A stretch of 64,000 nucleotides of DNA from Fragum whitleyi (Eukaryota > Mollusca > Bivalvia > Cardiida > Cardiidae). The DNA is taken from contig OX411559.1 of NCBI GenBank assembly GCA_948146395.1, positions 3,024,501 to 3,088,500 of the forward strand, written 5' to 3'. Under the pieces are notes generated by a model. It saw only the letters and a program-made list of their open reading frames with translations. It was not told the DNA's origin and did no database searches. Below are positions 11,254-22,869 of this stretch, piece after piece. The translations under genes were made by a program, and so were the position numbers. How positions within the stretch are numbered: the first letter of the stretch is position 1; each line of letters begins with the position of its first letter.

Positions 11254-11691
11254 TTACAGATAATAACATCGTTAAATTGAGAAGGCGAATTATTTTGGAA
11301 TGATTATTGAATGAAATTGAATGAGTGATTGGAGGGGGTTTCTAGTGGAATTCAAGGGAGATAATCCAATATCTCTAATTTTGTTCATCCTGAACAAAAT
11401 TAGCGATATATTTTACACCTCTATAATACAGTACGCATACAAATTCTGTAAATAGATTCCTAATTCTTTAAAAAGCAATTAGACGCATACACTTTCAATG
11501 AGGTCAGTGATATCCGTGCATGTTTCTAGCAATATTTCTCCTATTTAGTTGTTGCTTATCTTCTTTAGTGATTTTCGAGCGTGTTTGAATTGTTTTAGTG
11601 GGTGCTAAGAATGAATGAATGGAGCTTTGAGTGAGCGAATTAGAATGACTTTGATTGAGATGGATGTCAATTTAACTTTTTTACTTACTGT
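11254..11691 (+). mobile_element. Family A MITE, full length
   Basis: Runs from TTACAGATAATAACATCG to TTTAACTTTTTTACTTACTG. The central palindrome at about 11,371-11,409 is well kept. Confidence 0.85.
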
Positions 11692-11755
11692 TAAATCGGA
11701 AGGTAGTATGGACGGTTTAGATTAAGGAAATAAGCAAATTACAAAAAATGGACCC

Positions 11756-12179
11756 TACAGTAAACACCATCGTGAAATTGACATTCAACTCAATCAAAAT
11801 CATTCTAAACCGCTCACTCGTCGCCACATTCATCCGTTTCAAACACTCACTCAAAGCATTAAAAAACGCTCAAACCAATTAAAAAGATAAGACCAACGAC
11901 TTCGTACATTGAAAATAAATATAGATAAAATCGCTATTTCACTAACAACTTGAAATTGCAACCATGTGATTTTTTCTTAAAGAAAAAGAAGCTATTCATA
12001 GAACTTGTATGTATGCTTATATAGAAGGGGGGATAAATATCGCTATTTTTTCATCCTGAACAAAATAAGCGATATTGGATTACTTCCCCCAAATTTCACT
12101 AAAAAATCGCTCCTGTCACTCATTCGGTTACTTTCCAAAAATCATTCACCTGGTCAATTTCACGATGTTGTTTACTGTA
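11756..12179 (-). mobile_element. Family A MITE, full length, inverted
   Basis: Starts TACAGTAAACACCATCGTG and ends TTTCACGATGTTGTTTACTG. The internal motif order is reversed relative to the copy 65 bp upstream, so the two form a head-on pair. Confidence 0.87.
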
Positions 12180-12720
12180 AAACACTTGTAAAATGAAAAT
12201 CAATACTTGAAACAACCATTTGAATTAATCAATTATATGCAACGCATACGTTTGTTACAATGATATAGTAGAAAAGTCACCGTTCGTTGTCGTACTTTCA
12301 AAATACGATAACATAATATTAAACCGACGTAAAGAACCCAGATTGTTTTAAGCTTTAAACTGAGTTAGATCTGACAATTGTTAAAAAAAGTTCGTCTTGT
12401 AAACGTTAGCAGCGGATAATCTAGTAGACTTGGTCAAGGTAGGCCAATTTGGGCGTCTGTACGATAAGGCAACCGTATCGGACAACGTCAATCACGTAAC
12501 CAGTATTTGATTACCAAATCTGTAACAAATGGCCTTTGGACAACCAGTAAGAGAATATCTATTGTTCAATGACTTGATACTTTGATATCTAGCAAATATG
12601 GTCAACCCTGTTATTGACTCAAAATAGGGGTGACAATCCTTGAAGCTGGCTTAATCCTCCACAAATCTTGGCTCAAAAACAGTCCTTGTGCCAGCCGGAC
12701 TGCAATGAAGTTGTCTTTAA
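12180..12720. other. No gene seen
   Basis: No recognised content, ending with the TTAA target at 12,717-12,720. Confidence 0.45.
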
Positions 12721-13692
12721 GGTTCATGTAAAGTGTTTGAGACCCAATTTTAAAGGCACTTCATTGACAAAGAAAAGACAGTATGTCCAGGTGTACTGTA
12801 TATCAAAATGAAGCTATTTATGAGCACAAGCAGTTAAGCAACACAAGACTGTCATAGCTATAGTGGTATAGCCAAAACATTGTTGAAAAGCGTCATTTTG
12901 TACAGAACAAGCAACTGCATGACGGTCAGCTAAAATTACTTTTAAACTTTTTTTTATCAAAGTACAGTCTAAAGTACTACCCAGGTACTACTTCAACCTT
13001 AGATATAAAACTCAGTGTTAAAAGGCTCTTTTGAAAAAATCAATTTCCATTTATTTTGTCCACATAATTGCCGAACCGGATTGGTCTGTTTTCAAAGTAC
13101 ATGTTAGGTATGGTGCAACATCAAACCATAATATTGTGAAATATTTTCTGCGATTTATTTCAAATTATAGCTTTTTGAATTCAATGATCTATAATAAATT
13201 CCTATATATTAATCATTCTGTGAATAGAATTTGATGCATTGCTAAACAGCCTAACAGGTATATAAACTTTTAATGTTCATTTATGTTGTGATAACACACC
13301 ATACCTTACACAGATCTACACGTTTACAAAATTAGAATGACATAATTATATGACATATGTGTTTATGAAATAAGGCAAAATGAATTTCTTGCATAATTAA
13401 GTTTCGGGCTCTAGTTTTATACCAACGGTTTTAGTAGTACCTGGGAAGTACTTTAGACTTATTTTTGTTAAAATATGTTCCAAATTTATCCAACAGTCAT
13501 GCAGTTGCTTGTTCTGTACAAAATGACCCCTCAATGTTTCGGCAATACCGCTATAGCTATGACAGTATCATGTTGCTCAACTGCTTTTGCTCATAAAAAG
13601 TTTCACTTATATATATAATATACCTGGACCTTCTGCTTTTTCTTGGCAAGTGAAGTGCCTTAAAATTTGGTCTCAAACACTTTGCATGGACC
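12721..13692. mobile_element. TTAA-flanked element with long inverted arms (copy 2)
   Basis: A 972-bp relative of 479-1445. It begins GGTTCATGTAAAGTGTTTG just after TTAA and ends TTTGCATGGACC, followed by TAAA (a mutated TTAA). Both arms and the AT-rich middle align with copy 1. There is no transposase ORF. Confidence 0.8.
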
Positions 13693-14556
13693 TAAATATG
13701 AAGTAAGATTTTGAATGGAATGTATCTTTGTAAATAATTGCCCTTTCTATAAGACTGATGCGTTTTTATTGACACCAGTATATTTAGTGTTTGGTCACAA
13801 CGTGTTCTCCCCAAAAAAATTCCGATTTATTATGTATACAGCGCATCATTATTTTCCTATTCAGGTCAAGATTTGTATATTGTCATACGTCGTAAAGAAT
13901 ACTTAAGAGAGTTCGCTCCTGAGATCAAAGTAATACAGTTTTCCTAATTTTTTTTATATGACGTAGCCAAACACAATCTACTACAAAAATGCATTTTAAA
14001 GTATGGGTCATTGTATTGGTTTCTGAGAAATCCGACTGTTTAAGTGGGAGGGGTCTACTTTTCTTGATTGTGAAAAATGTATGTTACAAAGACCCCCTCT
14101 GGATCGTTTTCAAAAATGCTTAGCATAAGTACTAAGCATCACAGGACGATGTGCCATGTGTAATCCTTTTGTAAAAATCTCAAAGATTAAGGTCACACAA
14201 ACAGGTCAAAGTTAAAAAAGGGGTAAATTATTAATGTTATCACAATGTTTCGGATATACTTCAATGGATTTTATTATAACTCGTCGCATCATTCACAAGT
14301 AATTAGCACCATGGTTTGTTTAGTTGCCAATAGTAAGTTTTAAGTCTGTAGCTCGAATAACAATGTCATAGTTAGAGGTCAAAGGTCAAAATCTGGGTTG
14401 TTTTTTGAATAGTTCTAAAGAAGTTGCTTTTGAATTACGAAACCTTAGCGAATTACCATTTTAAAAGGTTAGGTCAAATTACATTCATATATCACCTTGA
14501 ATAAACAAACTACAGATGGAACAACATATATGCAATGAAAATGATGTGCATTTTTA
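13693..14556. other. No gene seen
   Basis: Contains AGGTCAAAGGTCAA-type words and a 63-codon ORF without motifs. A phrase near 13,815-13,865 recurs loosely near 22,450, suggesting an old dispersed repeat. Confidence 0.45.
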
Positions 14557-14690
14557 GATAACGTTACTTGACGTCTAACAAGGCGCGGGAACGTTTACGT
14601 CGCTTAAATGTACTAAAACGACGTTGACGTCACATCCTGTTTTAGACAAAAAAAATGAATTGATTTATACGTTATCTAGGAATAATTTTG
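14557..14690. repeat. Dispersed repeat H (copy 1)
   Basis: GCGCGGGAACGTTTACGTC followed by AAAACGACGTTGACGTCA recurs at 26,240-26,420 as GCGCGGGAACGTTAACGTC and AAAACGACGCTGACGTCA. No ends could be defined. Confidence 0.6.
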
Positions 14691-15239
14691 CCGAAATATT
14701 TAAAATCAAATGTTTCGTTTTGTGTTAAAAAATCCCAAAAGGACGAATTTTGTGATATCGTTTCATTTTTAAATCGGAGATTTATACCGTTTTCCAGAAA
14801 TCCAGTCTGTTTGACCCACTACATTTTTACCTTTATCTTCTGAGCAATGTGTTCAAACCAAATTATGTGTTTTCAAACACCGAAGAAACGGCCTTTTCAG
14901 TCACAATCTACAAACTTTGTTTTTATCTTATTTACTTTTCGACAAATAGAGAAGAGGCTAATACAAAATTTGATGTAATGTTCGCTTTTAGTAATTACCA
15001 GTTAGTATTTTCAGTGTTTATAACAAGATTTTCGGTTGAGTAAAGGAGTTGAAACGTACAATAGGTTAAATGTAAAATAAATTTGTAGCACTTACAATAT
15101 TACTGCTTTGATTTTTTTCTCGAACGGTCATTTACCAGTTGTAGGGCTGACAACCAATCAAATTCTGTTATGATTATCTCTAGGTCAAAACCCACGCGGA
15201 AATTCAGACCACGTGGTAGATGCAAATTGACATCGTCTG
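14691..15239. other. No gene seen
   Basis: AT-rich; a 64-codon ORF at 14,849-15,043 has no recognised motif. Confidence 0.4.
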
Positions 15240-15830
15240 CTCGAAATGTGTCAATTAAGTTGTTTGTCATTGGTCAATGGTCGTCTGCACTCTGACAGGG
15301 AGCGTGGGAAGTCTACTGGTGGAATGAGTACTGTTGACTATGTGTTAAAAAATAGAAATAATTTTGTAATTTTTAAATATTTGATTTCAATGAGCACTCT
15401 GATCACGCTCCAGTCCTATTTTCAATAAATTCAAATTTGAGTATGAAGAAAAATTATTCAACAACAAATAAACCGACAAAAACATACGATAAACTGATAT
15501 AGGATAGCAGTAAGAGCGATCTATTTTTAGAATAACTCATGAATAATCATAGAGTGCTGCTAGATTTAATCGATTGGTCAGAAACCAAAGATATAAATAG
15601 CATAGTTGCCGATTTCACGTGTTTCTTGAGGGAAAATGCATTTATAGTATTTGGGAAAACCCAATGCTTGAAAAACAAACATGTTGGTAATCAAAATTGT
15701 AAATAGTTTAATGAGAAATGTTTTGTTGCTAAACAGGCTTTTCAACTCTAGAGAGAGGAATAATATTAACAGACAAGCTTTCAGCTTGGCGTGTGCTCAT
15801 TATAACAACGTAAAAATGATCTGCTAAGAA
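15240..15830 (+). pseudogene. Decayed non-LTR retrotransposon (LINE) ORF2 fragment
   Basis: One frame encodes VNGRLHSDRERGKST and MSTVDYVLKNRNNF. After a frame change near 15,386 the next encodes DFNEHSDHAPVLFSIN, the C-terminal SDHAP motif of an APE-type LINE endonuclease. Downstream, interrupted by stops, come DWSETKDINSIVADF, KTQCLKNKH and FNEKCFVAKQAFQ, typical of the linker between endonuclease and reverse transcriptase. No reverse transcriptase core follows. It is a dead 5'-and-3'-truncated fragment, distinct from the minus-strand LINE at 33,511-37,805. Confidence 0.7.
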
Positions 15831-16380
15831 ATAATTTAGACTAGCAGAGGGCTATCGAATCAGCAAACTTTCAAAATCGGACCCACGATGTTGGATGAGC
15901 TGGCGATGTCCTCGAAAAGATGGAGTGTTAAGACAAAAAACTCACAAATTGGGCAATTTTTTTACCAACTTTATTGTCCAAATTTGAGCCCTTTTGATTG
16001 GCGAACTATTGCACTATCCCAGCCTCTCAATGATGTCCGATTTACAGTGCTGACAGCACTTTGATTTCCTGTGGAACTTGTTATTTTTAAATTACACCTT
16101 TTTTTTTCTTTTATATGCAAAAATTTGTTAATTTTTACGGACCATTAAGAAGCCCCCGATTTCATACCAACAAATTCAAACTTAAGTAATGCGACGAAAT
16201 ATTGGTCGCTCATGAATGATTCCTCTAAAAACGCACATCAACAACAGTAACAACAAAAAAGTCGAATAAAAAATCAGACTCTAACTCTGTAGGCTTGTCA
16301 AAATTATGTAAGTGAAATTGAATAACAATCGTAGTCGACGATTTTCAGTTTAAATGCTATGTTTTTCTTTGTAAGATATA
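15831..16380. other. No gene seen
   Basis: No recognisable motif. Confidence 0.4.
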
Positions 16381-16520
16381 AAATAAAGGATAATCGTTTG
16401 TTTTAGTGTAAGATCGGTTTATATTTCATTGGCGGAGCCACGAGTGAAAATATAGCTTTCGTTGTTCACGAAATTAAATATTAATCGATCTTACTCGAAA
16501 AACAAACGATTATTCTATTT
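16381..16520. repeat. Palindromic element with ~35-bp arms
   Basis: Left arm holds GGATAATCGTTTGTTTT then TAAGATCG. Right arm holds CGATCTTAC then AAAACAAACGATTATTC. The centre is AT-rich. Confidence 0.65.
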
Positions 16521-16846
16521 CTTTAATGCAAAAATGAGACAAAATGTGAAATTTCTATGACATTTATTCGTAAAGCGCGTCATTTTACACGGGATTGCTA
16601 TGCAACGTTCATTGTGACGTCACTTATTTCGCCCCGGATAGATGACGTCAGATAGGATGAAATGCACAAAAGCAGGGTATAAGTTTTTGATAATTTCACT
16701 ACTTTTGCGGTGAGATTATCAGGTGATAATCTACCGTTATTTCTCGATAAACCACCGAAAAGCATTAAAGAAATACCTGTAATACCCCGTAGATTACGAA
16801 TTTCGTCATCACAAATTGTTAGGTAATGGATCTATGAACAAGAAAT

Positions 16847-17085
16847 GAGCCTGTGCGTGACATTTCCAACAATTTGACATGTGCATGAAGGGCCAACATT
16901 AATCAACCTTGACTGCCAACTAGTATAATTTGAATGTTGCCTGACCTTCTAAAGACCATTTGGGACCCTATCTTTCTACAAAGCACAAAAGTAAAGACCC
17001 TGGTCAGACTGTGCAGATGCACAGGCTGGCCAGAATCTTTGCTTTGCGCACATTTGAAATTATTGGAAATGTCACGCACAGGCTC
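16847..17085. repeat. Foldback pair with ~29-bp arms
   Basis: GAGCCTGTGCGTGACATTTCC at 16,847 is repeated inverted as GGAAATGTCACGCACAGGCTC ending at 17,085. The spacer of about 180 bp has no recognised content. Confidence 0.65.
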
Positions 17086-17172
17086 AAATATTGTGGCGCT
17101 CTAGTTGTTCATGGCTCTGTAATGCGACGGCTCGGACACTCTACATGTATGATGATTTGGTCACAATTTAAA

Positions 17173-17438
17173 TTGATCGATTGTAGTTTTACGCCGCTTT
17201 CAATATTTTTTCAGTTATATCGCGGAGCACCTTACAACGGATTCCTGGTATTTATCTCACAAGTTCTACCATTACATCCTTGCTTAGCCTCCAGCTGCTA
17301 TGTCACATAGTTCTACGATTTCAACCCATTGGTGGGATACAAATAGTCGGAAAGAATGAGTGCCGCCGCAGGGGTTCGAACCCGGAACCTCTAGATTGAC
17401 ATTCCGACGCGCTACCAATTGGGCTATGACGGCGGCTC
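17173..17438 (-). mobile_element. Complete tRNA-headed SINE (family SB) with 11-bp target duplication
   Basis: CACAATTTAAA flanks both ends (17,162-17,172 and 17,439-17,449). On the reverse strand the element starts with a tRNA-like head (17,436-17,362). It continues through a ~120-bp body and ends in CGATATAACTGAAAAAATAT and GGCGTAAAACTACAATCG. Polymerase III would transcribe it and a LINE would mobilise it in trans. Head-truncated relatives lie at 44,336-44,533 and 53,083-53,263. Confidence 0.85.
17362..17436 (-). tRNA. tRNA-like head of the SINE (not a functional tRNA)
   Basis: The 75-nt sequence has a perfect 7-bp acceptor stem (GCCGCCG / CGGCGGC), a perfect A box TAGCCCAATTGG and a B box GGTTCGAACCC. 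The anticodon loop reads ATGTCAA (anticodon GTC, as in Asp), but its stem has only weak pairing. Its place inside a SINE with target duplications argues that it is a derived head. Confidence 0.6.
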
Positions 17439-17449
17439 CACAATTTAAA

Positions 17450-17807
17450 AGACGAACGTTTCTCGGTCACTAGGTGCCAACGTCGACGGTGCACTGTCTT
17501 TAGTTGATTGTTGTTACTGACTAGTTGTTCCGGACTCCTTTTTTTACCGTATATTTCAATTTTAGGAATACAGCGAAAAATATATTTCTTATGTAATAAA
17601 ATTTCTAAGAATATGACGCTCGTTACATCGTGTCCTTAAATCGATGACTCGGCAGGAAAGAATTGTAACTGCAAATAAAATAAATGCAATAAAAATGGTA
17701 TGGCTTTGAGGCCATCGACATGTGCTTCGAGACTTGAACCGCACGATGTTAAGGTTACGGTCAGTTTTTGCGACACGTAAGATCTCAATTCTTATTATTA
17801 TCTTAAA
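17450..17807. other. No gene seen
   Basis: No recognised content. Confidence 0.4.
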
Positions 17808-17945
17808 CCTGCCCTTCGTTCAGGATGATAAAGCGATGCAAGCAGTTTGCAACTTATTCCCTGCTTTGGATTTAAGTGCACGTGCAAGGCATGGTATACT
17901 CTGCAAATAAGTTGCGCCGTTTTGAAATCCTGACGACATGACAGG
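17808..17945. mobile_element. Family B palindromic MITE (copy 1, degenerate)
   Basis: About 138 bp beginning CCTGCCCTTCGTTCAGGATG and ending AATCCTGACGACATGACAGG. The centre has the family's G+C-richer GCACGTGCA word. Confidence 0.65.
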
Positions 17946-18224
17946 TTGAAATTTATGCAACAGTCCTTTTCCTGGTATATAATAAGATTGTCCTGCGATA
18001 TTTAGGAATCTGAAACGTGTCCAAGAATAGGCTTTTGTGATATAGAGAAACTTAATCACCGCAAAGATTGAGAAAAAAACAACAGAAAAATGCTTTTCTT
18101 GCTCGGAGAAACGGAGGATATTCTAAAGTTTTTCAACTTTTTCGTGCTTTTGGTGGTGTATTTCTGGTGTACACAACGATTTGGCTATACGTTTTGACAG
18201 AAATATGCAGTCTGATTTTACTCT

Positions 18225-18371
18225 GGTGGAACCTTAATAGTTCCAAAACATTTCGGAACTCATGAGCTTTCACAATGTTGACCGAGGTTTCCTAATGAAA
18301 ATCATTAGGAAACCTCGGTTAACACTGTTAACGTTCGTTTCTTCTGAAAGGCTGCGGAACTATTAGGGGTC
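18225..18371. mobile_element. Foldback element with near-perfect central palindrome
   Basis: The outer ends GGAACCTTAATAGTTCC and GGAACTATTAGGGGTCC are inverted. The centre, 18,274-18,327, is a near-perfect palindrome whose arms are GACCGAGGTTTCCTAATGA and TCATTAGGAAACCTCGGT. Confidence 0.7.
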
Positions 18372-18509
18372 CACTACCTTAAGTCAATGCTTAATGCTTT
18401 CTACTAGATTATTAAGAGGTGAAACTTCCATAAGGAACACTTGTAAAAAGATCACAAAATTGACAATTTGTCTAAAATACAGCACAGATGGATTCGGAAA
18501 CAATTGAAC

Positions 18510-18840
18510 ATACCTAAAAACCTAATCACACTATATGAATATCCGAAAAGGATTCGTACATGAATGTGATTAGGTTTTTGGTTTCACACCTCCATGAAAA
18601 TATCAAATGCTCTCTTTATATCTTACAATTTAATATCATGAAGCAAAAATGTAAAGATTTGTCAGTTTAGAATCAGATTTCTTATGGTTCTACTTTCAGC
18701 AAAAGCTTACAAAATGGTTGCAAACTCAAAATTGTTTTCATTGTGGCATAAAAACAAATTTTCAGCCATTCAGAACGTACGAACATTGATGGACACAATT
18801 ATAATTAAATTATTTTATGTTAAGTTTACTTTTTAAATAT
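18510..18840. repeat. Dispersed repeat I (copy 1)
   Basis: Begins with a stem whose arms are AAAAACCTAATCACA and TGTGATTAGGTTTTT. Then follow TTTCACACCTCC and CTCAAAATTGTTTTCATTG. Parts recur in the duplicated block: stem at 41,208-41,270, tail at 49,740-49,840. Confidence 0.6.
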
Positions 18841-19430
18841 TATAAGACAGTGTTAACACTCGGCAGTGGTTTTTAAGCTGTCATTGTCAGATTTTTTTTC
18901 ATTCTTTTTTAGGAGAACACATAATTTTGTTTGGTAATTTGGATTTTTCTCTTAAAGCGAAAGCGTAATAAGTTACTTATTAGTTGCATGTCAATATTTC
19001 GCTATAACAATTCTCTATTCCATTTGTGAATTGAATGAAAATTTCTCTCTTATTCTCCAAATATTTGCTCAATTGTCTCAATGTAGTTTATGTTTCGACA
19101 CTTCGATAATAGCAATTAATCTTCGGAGTTCTTTGAGACAATTCTTGTAGGCGTCAATAATTCATCTTATTTTTAAAGTAAGCTTGCAATAAAAATGTCA
19201 CATTGGCTGTGTTTTTTTTCAGCGCATGCTCAGACAGTATTCCTTTCATCTCGGATTACAAGTAATACATCACGCAATAAGCCCTCCATCAATGTCTAAC
19301 GTGGATAATCAATCAACTTTATCCGCAGCACGTTAAAGTGAGGAAGTATTCAAAATGCAATGCATTTGTGCGTTATGTACAATGTAATCGTCTAACCATT
19401 CTTAAGTGAGCTTCTGCATCGAAAACAATT
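18841..19430. other. No gene seen
   Basis: No recognised content. Confidence 0.4.
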
Positions 19431-19681
19431 GTGACCCGTCATGTGAAAAGGGACCATCTTGGGACTCTGTAAAATAAATATCTAAAAAAGAGATTGGGTC
19501 AAGCATAGATCAACCATATGTCAAATTTCAAAACTTTTTTCACAGGAAGGTAGATTGGTAATTCTAGACACAGAAAATAAGCAAAATGAGGAAAGATTTT
19601 GACCCTAGTCAGTCTGCGCAATACGCACAGTATGACTAGGGTCGCAATACCCAGATGGTCTCTTTTCGCGTGACGGGTCAC
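19431..19681. mobile_element. Family G MITE, full length
   Basis: 251 bp with inverted ends GTGACCCGTCATGTGAAAAG and CTTTTCGCGTGACGGGTCAC. Internally it holds ACTAGGGTC inverted around GCGCAATACGCAC. Related copies are at 43,951-44,195 and 52,712-52,939, with partial ones at 11,158, 47,330 and 55,228. Confidence 0.8.
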
Positions 19682-20242
19682 AACTGATCAATTATAAAGC
19701 TCTTTGACCTTTAACAGACTGAGCCAATTTGCGAATGTTTACTAGGGTATTGAAGTTGAGCCCTGCTATTAGGATGAAAATGTTTGCGAAACTGCTCTGC
19801 TCCGCTTTGCATATGCACCCAAGCGCATAAATGGGAATAATATGTAATGACCACCCCTTAAAAACAAAATGTAAATTGGTTTCACCAGTAACCCAGAATT
19901 CAAAGAATTCTTGTCCTGTGTGGGTAAAGCGACTGACAGTAGTATCTCGTACCAGCCTTTGCTAGGATCTTGACTTTGCCGAACACACGCGTGAATTCAA
20001 ATCCAAAGTTAAAACTTCATATAGTCTCGTCAAATTACAAAGATTGTACCCCTTAAATAATCATATTACTATTATCAACTGAAACACTTTATTCGTTCTC
20101 TTGAAGGAAGAAATTCGTAACGTCACAGTCATTTTCATTGGCTGAATAAAGAGTCAACAATTCTCATGAATATTCATAGAAATGGCGTTTCGCTAGCGTA
20201 TTGCTCCATGGGTAATAGATGGAGTAACGTGATTGCTTTACA
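19682..20242. other. No gene seen
   Basis: A phrase at about 19,700-19,775 resembles the small TIR element at 43,498-43,711 (words TTGAGCCCTGCTATTAG / TCTGACCCCTGCTATTTAG). Nothing coding. Confidence 0.45.
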
Positions 20243-20380
20243 CCTGCCTTGCGTTCAGGATCACCAAACGATGCAAACAGTTTTCTAATTAAACCCCGCT
20301 TTGCACGCAAGCGCACGTACAAAGCGGGGTATAATTGGAAAACTGTTTGCACCGTTTGGTGATCCTGAACGCAGGGCTGG
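20243..20380. mobile_element. Family B palindromic MITE (copy 2, best preserved)
   Basis: Almost perfect palindrome. GCGTTCAGGATCACCAAACG on the left is met by CGTTTGGTGATCCTGAACGC on the right, around a CCCCGCTTTG...CAAAGCGGGG core. Length about 138 bp. Confidence 0.8.
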
Positions 20381-20792
20381 ACTCCGAGGATGTGTTTCCC
20401 CAAAGGTCCGTATTGAATACATTTGAACATTTGTATGGAAATGAACGATATTTCATATTCTGTTCTGATTTGATTAATTCAGCATCATAATTATCGATAT
20501 ATAAGTCAATAGTTCCGTGAACGTTACAAAACAAACTAATTTATTCCATACAGTCAACAATAAATGACATATATGATGATTAATTTTTGTTTGTAGAGCA
20601 ACTAATTACCCCATGCAGGGTCCGCATTGATCCTAGGAAAAATGTCTTAAAAGGAACTACGAATGCGGGAAGCGAATTTCCCGATTACAGAAAACAAGGT
20701 AGAACAACGTGTGTGGTTTTTTTTCAAATGGTGTAAACTTTAGGAGTCAGTTTCATTGAATTTCCATGACTTCATGGACGCAACGGATGTTT
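20381..20792. other. No gene seen
   Basis: No recognised content between the palindrome and the Tc1 element. Confidence 0.4.
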
Positions 20793-20794
20793 TA

Positions 20795-22398
20795 TACTCA
20801 GAACATAAAGTTAAGCGCCACTCAGTTTTAAGTTAATAAAATTTCTATCGAAAACTTTAATAACGTATCTATGTTGTCAAACGGTTAGAACAACCTTGTA
20901 GCTATTGATTAAAAACGTTTCGGATGCACGTGCATATTCAGCAAGTCTCGTGCAATGACTGTAAAGCCAGGGCTCGTGCAAAGTGGAAAATCAGCTTTTC
21001 TGTCAGAGATACTTACGTCGTGTAGCTCGTGCAATTGTTTACATTTCGATTTGAAACTCAGTCATGGCAAGGCGTAGATTGTCTACAAATGAAAGATGGC
21101 GAATAAATGGAATGCGAGATTCTGGAGAGTCTTGTTGAGTCATTGCCAGACAGCTGGGGTATCACCACAGTGTCATAACATGTTTGGTACAAAAACACGC
21201 ACAGACAAACGACGTTAAGGACCGTGTCAGATCTGGACGCCCTAGAGTAATGTCTATTCGAGAGGATAGAGCACTTTTGCGTCACGTCAGACGTCTGCCC
21301 TTCACTAGTGCGCCTGTACTAAGGGACAACTGGAATACACACAACAGTGCGAAATCGACTTCGGATGACTGGGTATAAGGCACGAAGACCCCTCAAACGT
21401 CCAAAGTTACAACAGAGACACATCAATGAACGTCTAATATGGTTTAGAGCGAGGGCACGTTGGAACTTGGAATCATGGCGTCGGATCCATTGGTCAGATG
21501 AGTGCAGGATGTTGTTGCATGTCACCGATGGCCAAGTTCGTGTTTGGAGACAACCTAACACCCGATTTGCACAAAAGTACGTCCAACCAGCCTATCAGGG
21601 TGGCGGTGGCTCCGTTATGATATGGGGTTGTGTCTCCTACGGCTGTAAACTGGACCTAGTGACAGTTCCATGAACATTGACTGGCGATAGATATCGCGAT
21701 AACATCCTTTTTCCTGTGGTAAATCCACATTTTGACAATCACCCTCTTCGAACAAGACCAGTGTACATGGATGATAACGCCAGACCCCACAGAGCAAGAG
21801 TCGTGGCAGACGTTATGCAACGTGAAGCCATCACCAACATTCCATGGCCGGCTTGTAGTCCCGATGTTAACCCCATCGAGTACCTGTGGGACATTTTAGG
21901 GCGCCGTATACGTGGGAGAGAGCCTCCTGTACAAAATGTGGTTGAGTTAGAAGCAGCACTGCACCAGGAGGGAATGCAAATCCCTCAACACATTATCCAG
22001 AGGCTGATTCGTGGCATGCCGAGGAGGGTGCGCGCAGTGATCAATGCTCACGGATATTACACACGCTACTGACCAAGATGTGACTGGAATTAATCGCATT
22101 TGTGTTATCTGCCTTCTAAAACCAAGTTTCGTGTCATAGACAACACCGTAAGTCGGCTTTGACAATAGTTTTTTCATGTTCTAAAAAAAGGTGAAAATAC
22201 GTCATTCACATTTCAAGGTACAAGGTCAAAAAAATTTATCACCACCCATGTATTGTTGTGAAATTGTTAAGTCAACATACCATTTTCAACATTGGAACTC
22301 AATATTTACATCTCTGTTATTTTGAATTAATGAAGGCTCCCTGTCTTAAAAAATCTTCTGTCTAAAAACTGGTGGCGCTAAACTTCTTGTTCTGAGTA
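20795..22398 (+). mobile_element. Tc1-like DNA transposon, complete but disabled
   Basis: A 1,604-bp element flanked by TA (20,793-20,794 and 22,399-22,400). Inverted ends start TACTCAGAACA and end TGTTCTGAGTA-like (right end TTGTTCTGAGTA). The TIRs extend about 45 bp, with AGCGCCAC inside the left and GTGGCGCT inside the right. The transposase reading frame occupies 21,064-22,072 and is broken. TA duplication and protein motifs both fit Tc1/mariner. Confidence 0.9.
21064..22072 (+). pseudogene. Tc1 transposase (DD34E) pseudogene
   Basis: The reading frame starts at ATG 21,064 (MARRRLSTNERWR), giving an expected length of about 335 residues, normal for Tc1. The N-terminal paired-type DNA-binding region includes YHHSVITCLVQKH and the AT-hook-like SGRPR. 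The catalytic region shows HWSDE (first Asp), YMDDNARPH (second Asp) and NPIEYLWD (Glu), with 34 residues between the second Asp and the Glu. Damage: an in-frame TGA at about 21,136, a frame change near 21,340, and a TGA at 21,671-21,673. The protein cannot be made whole, though both termini and the TIRs survive. Confidence 0.9.
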
Positions 22399-22400
22399 TA

Positions 22401-22869
22401 ATTTCGTAAGGACATTTATGCATTAACCAATTCTCAAGTAGCTTCCAAAAGAAAGATATATTATGTGTACAGCATCTTTGCAATTGGACCTGTCTTAAAT
22501 TTGGATTTATAACCATTTATTTTACATTATTTTATATTTAGACTACTTTCTCTCGATTCTGTCCAATGAAGTCGGAATACACCCGTAATCGCGCTGATTG
22601 TGTCTATGGGGAATATGAAAGAACAAAAATCCATAGCTGCTGCCTGAAATCGAAGTTCGGACCTCTTGGACTCAAAGGCGCCGCTATATTTCTCGAAAAC
22701 GGTCACTACAATTCACAATTTGGTTATTTAGGTAACGGGTTAGTGCATTACAGCGACGTCCTAAAGACGGACATTCTACTTCATCTTCGCTAACAATTCA
22801 AAAAGATACAAGGTCACCCAAAGAATTCAACGTCGTTTCGAATCTGAAGCTATGGTCACATTTACGGCA
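22401..22869. other. No gene seen
   Basis: A 75-codon ORF (22,566-22,793) has no recognised motif. Confidence 0.4.

Noticed and set aside
17362..17436. Functional tRNA-Asp gene
   Set aside because: The anticodon stem is poorly paired, and the sequence is the head of a SINE with an 11-bp target duplication.
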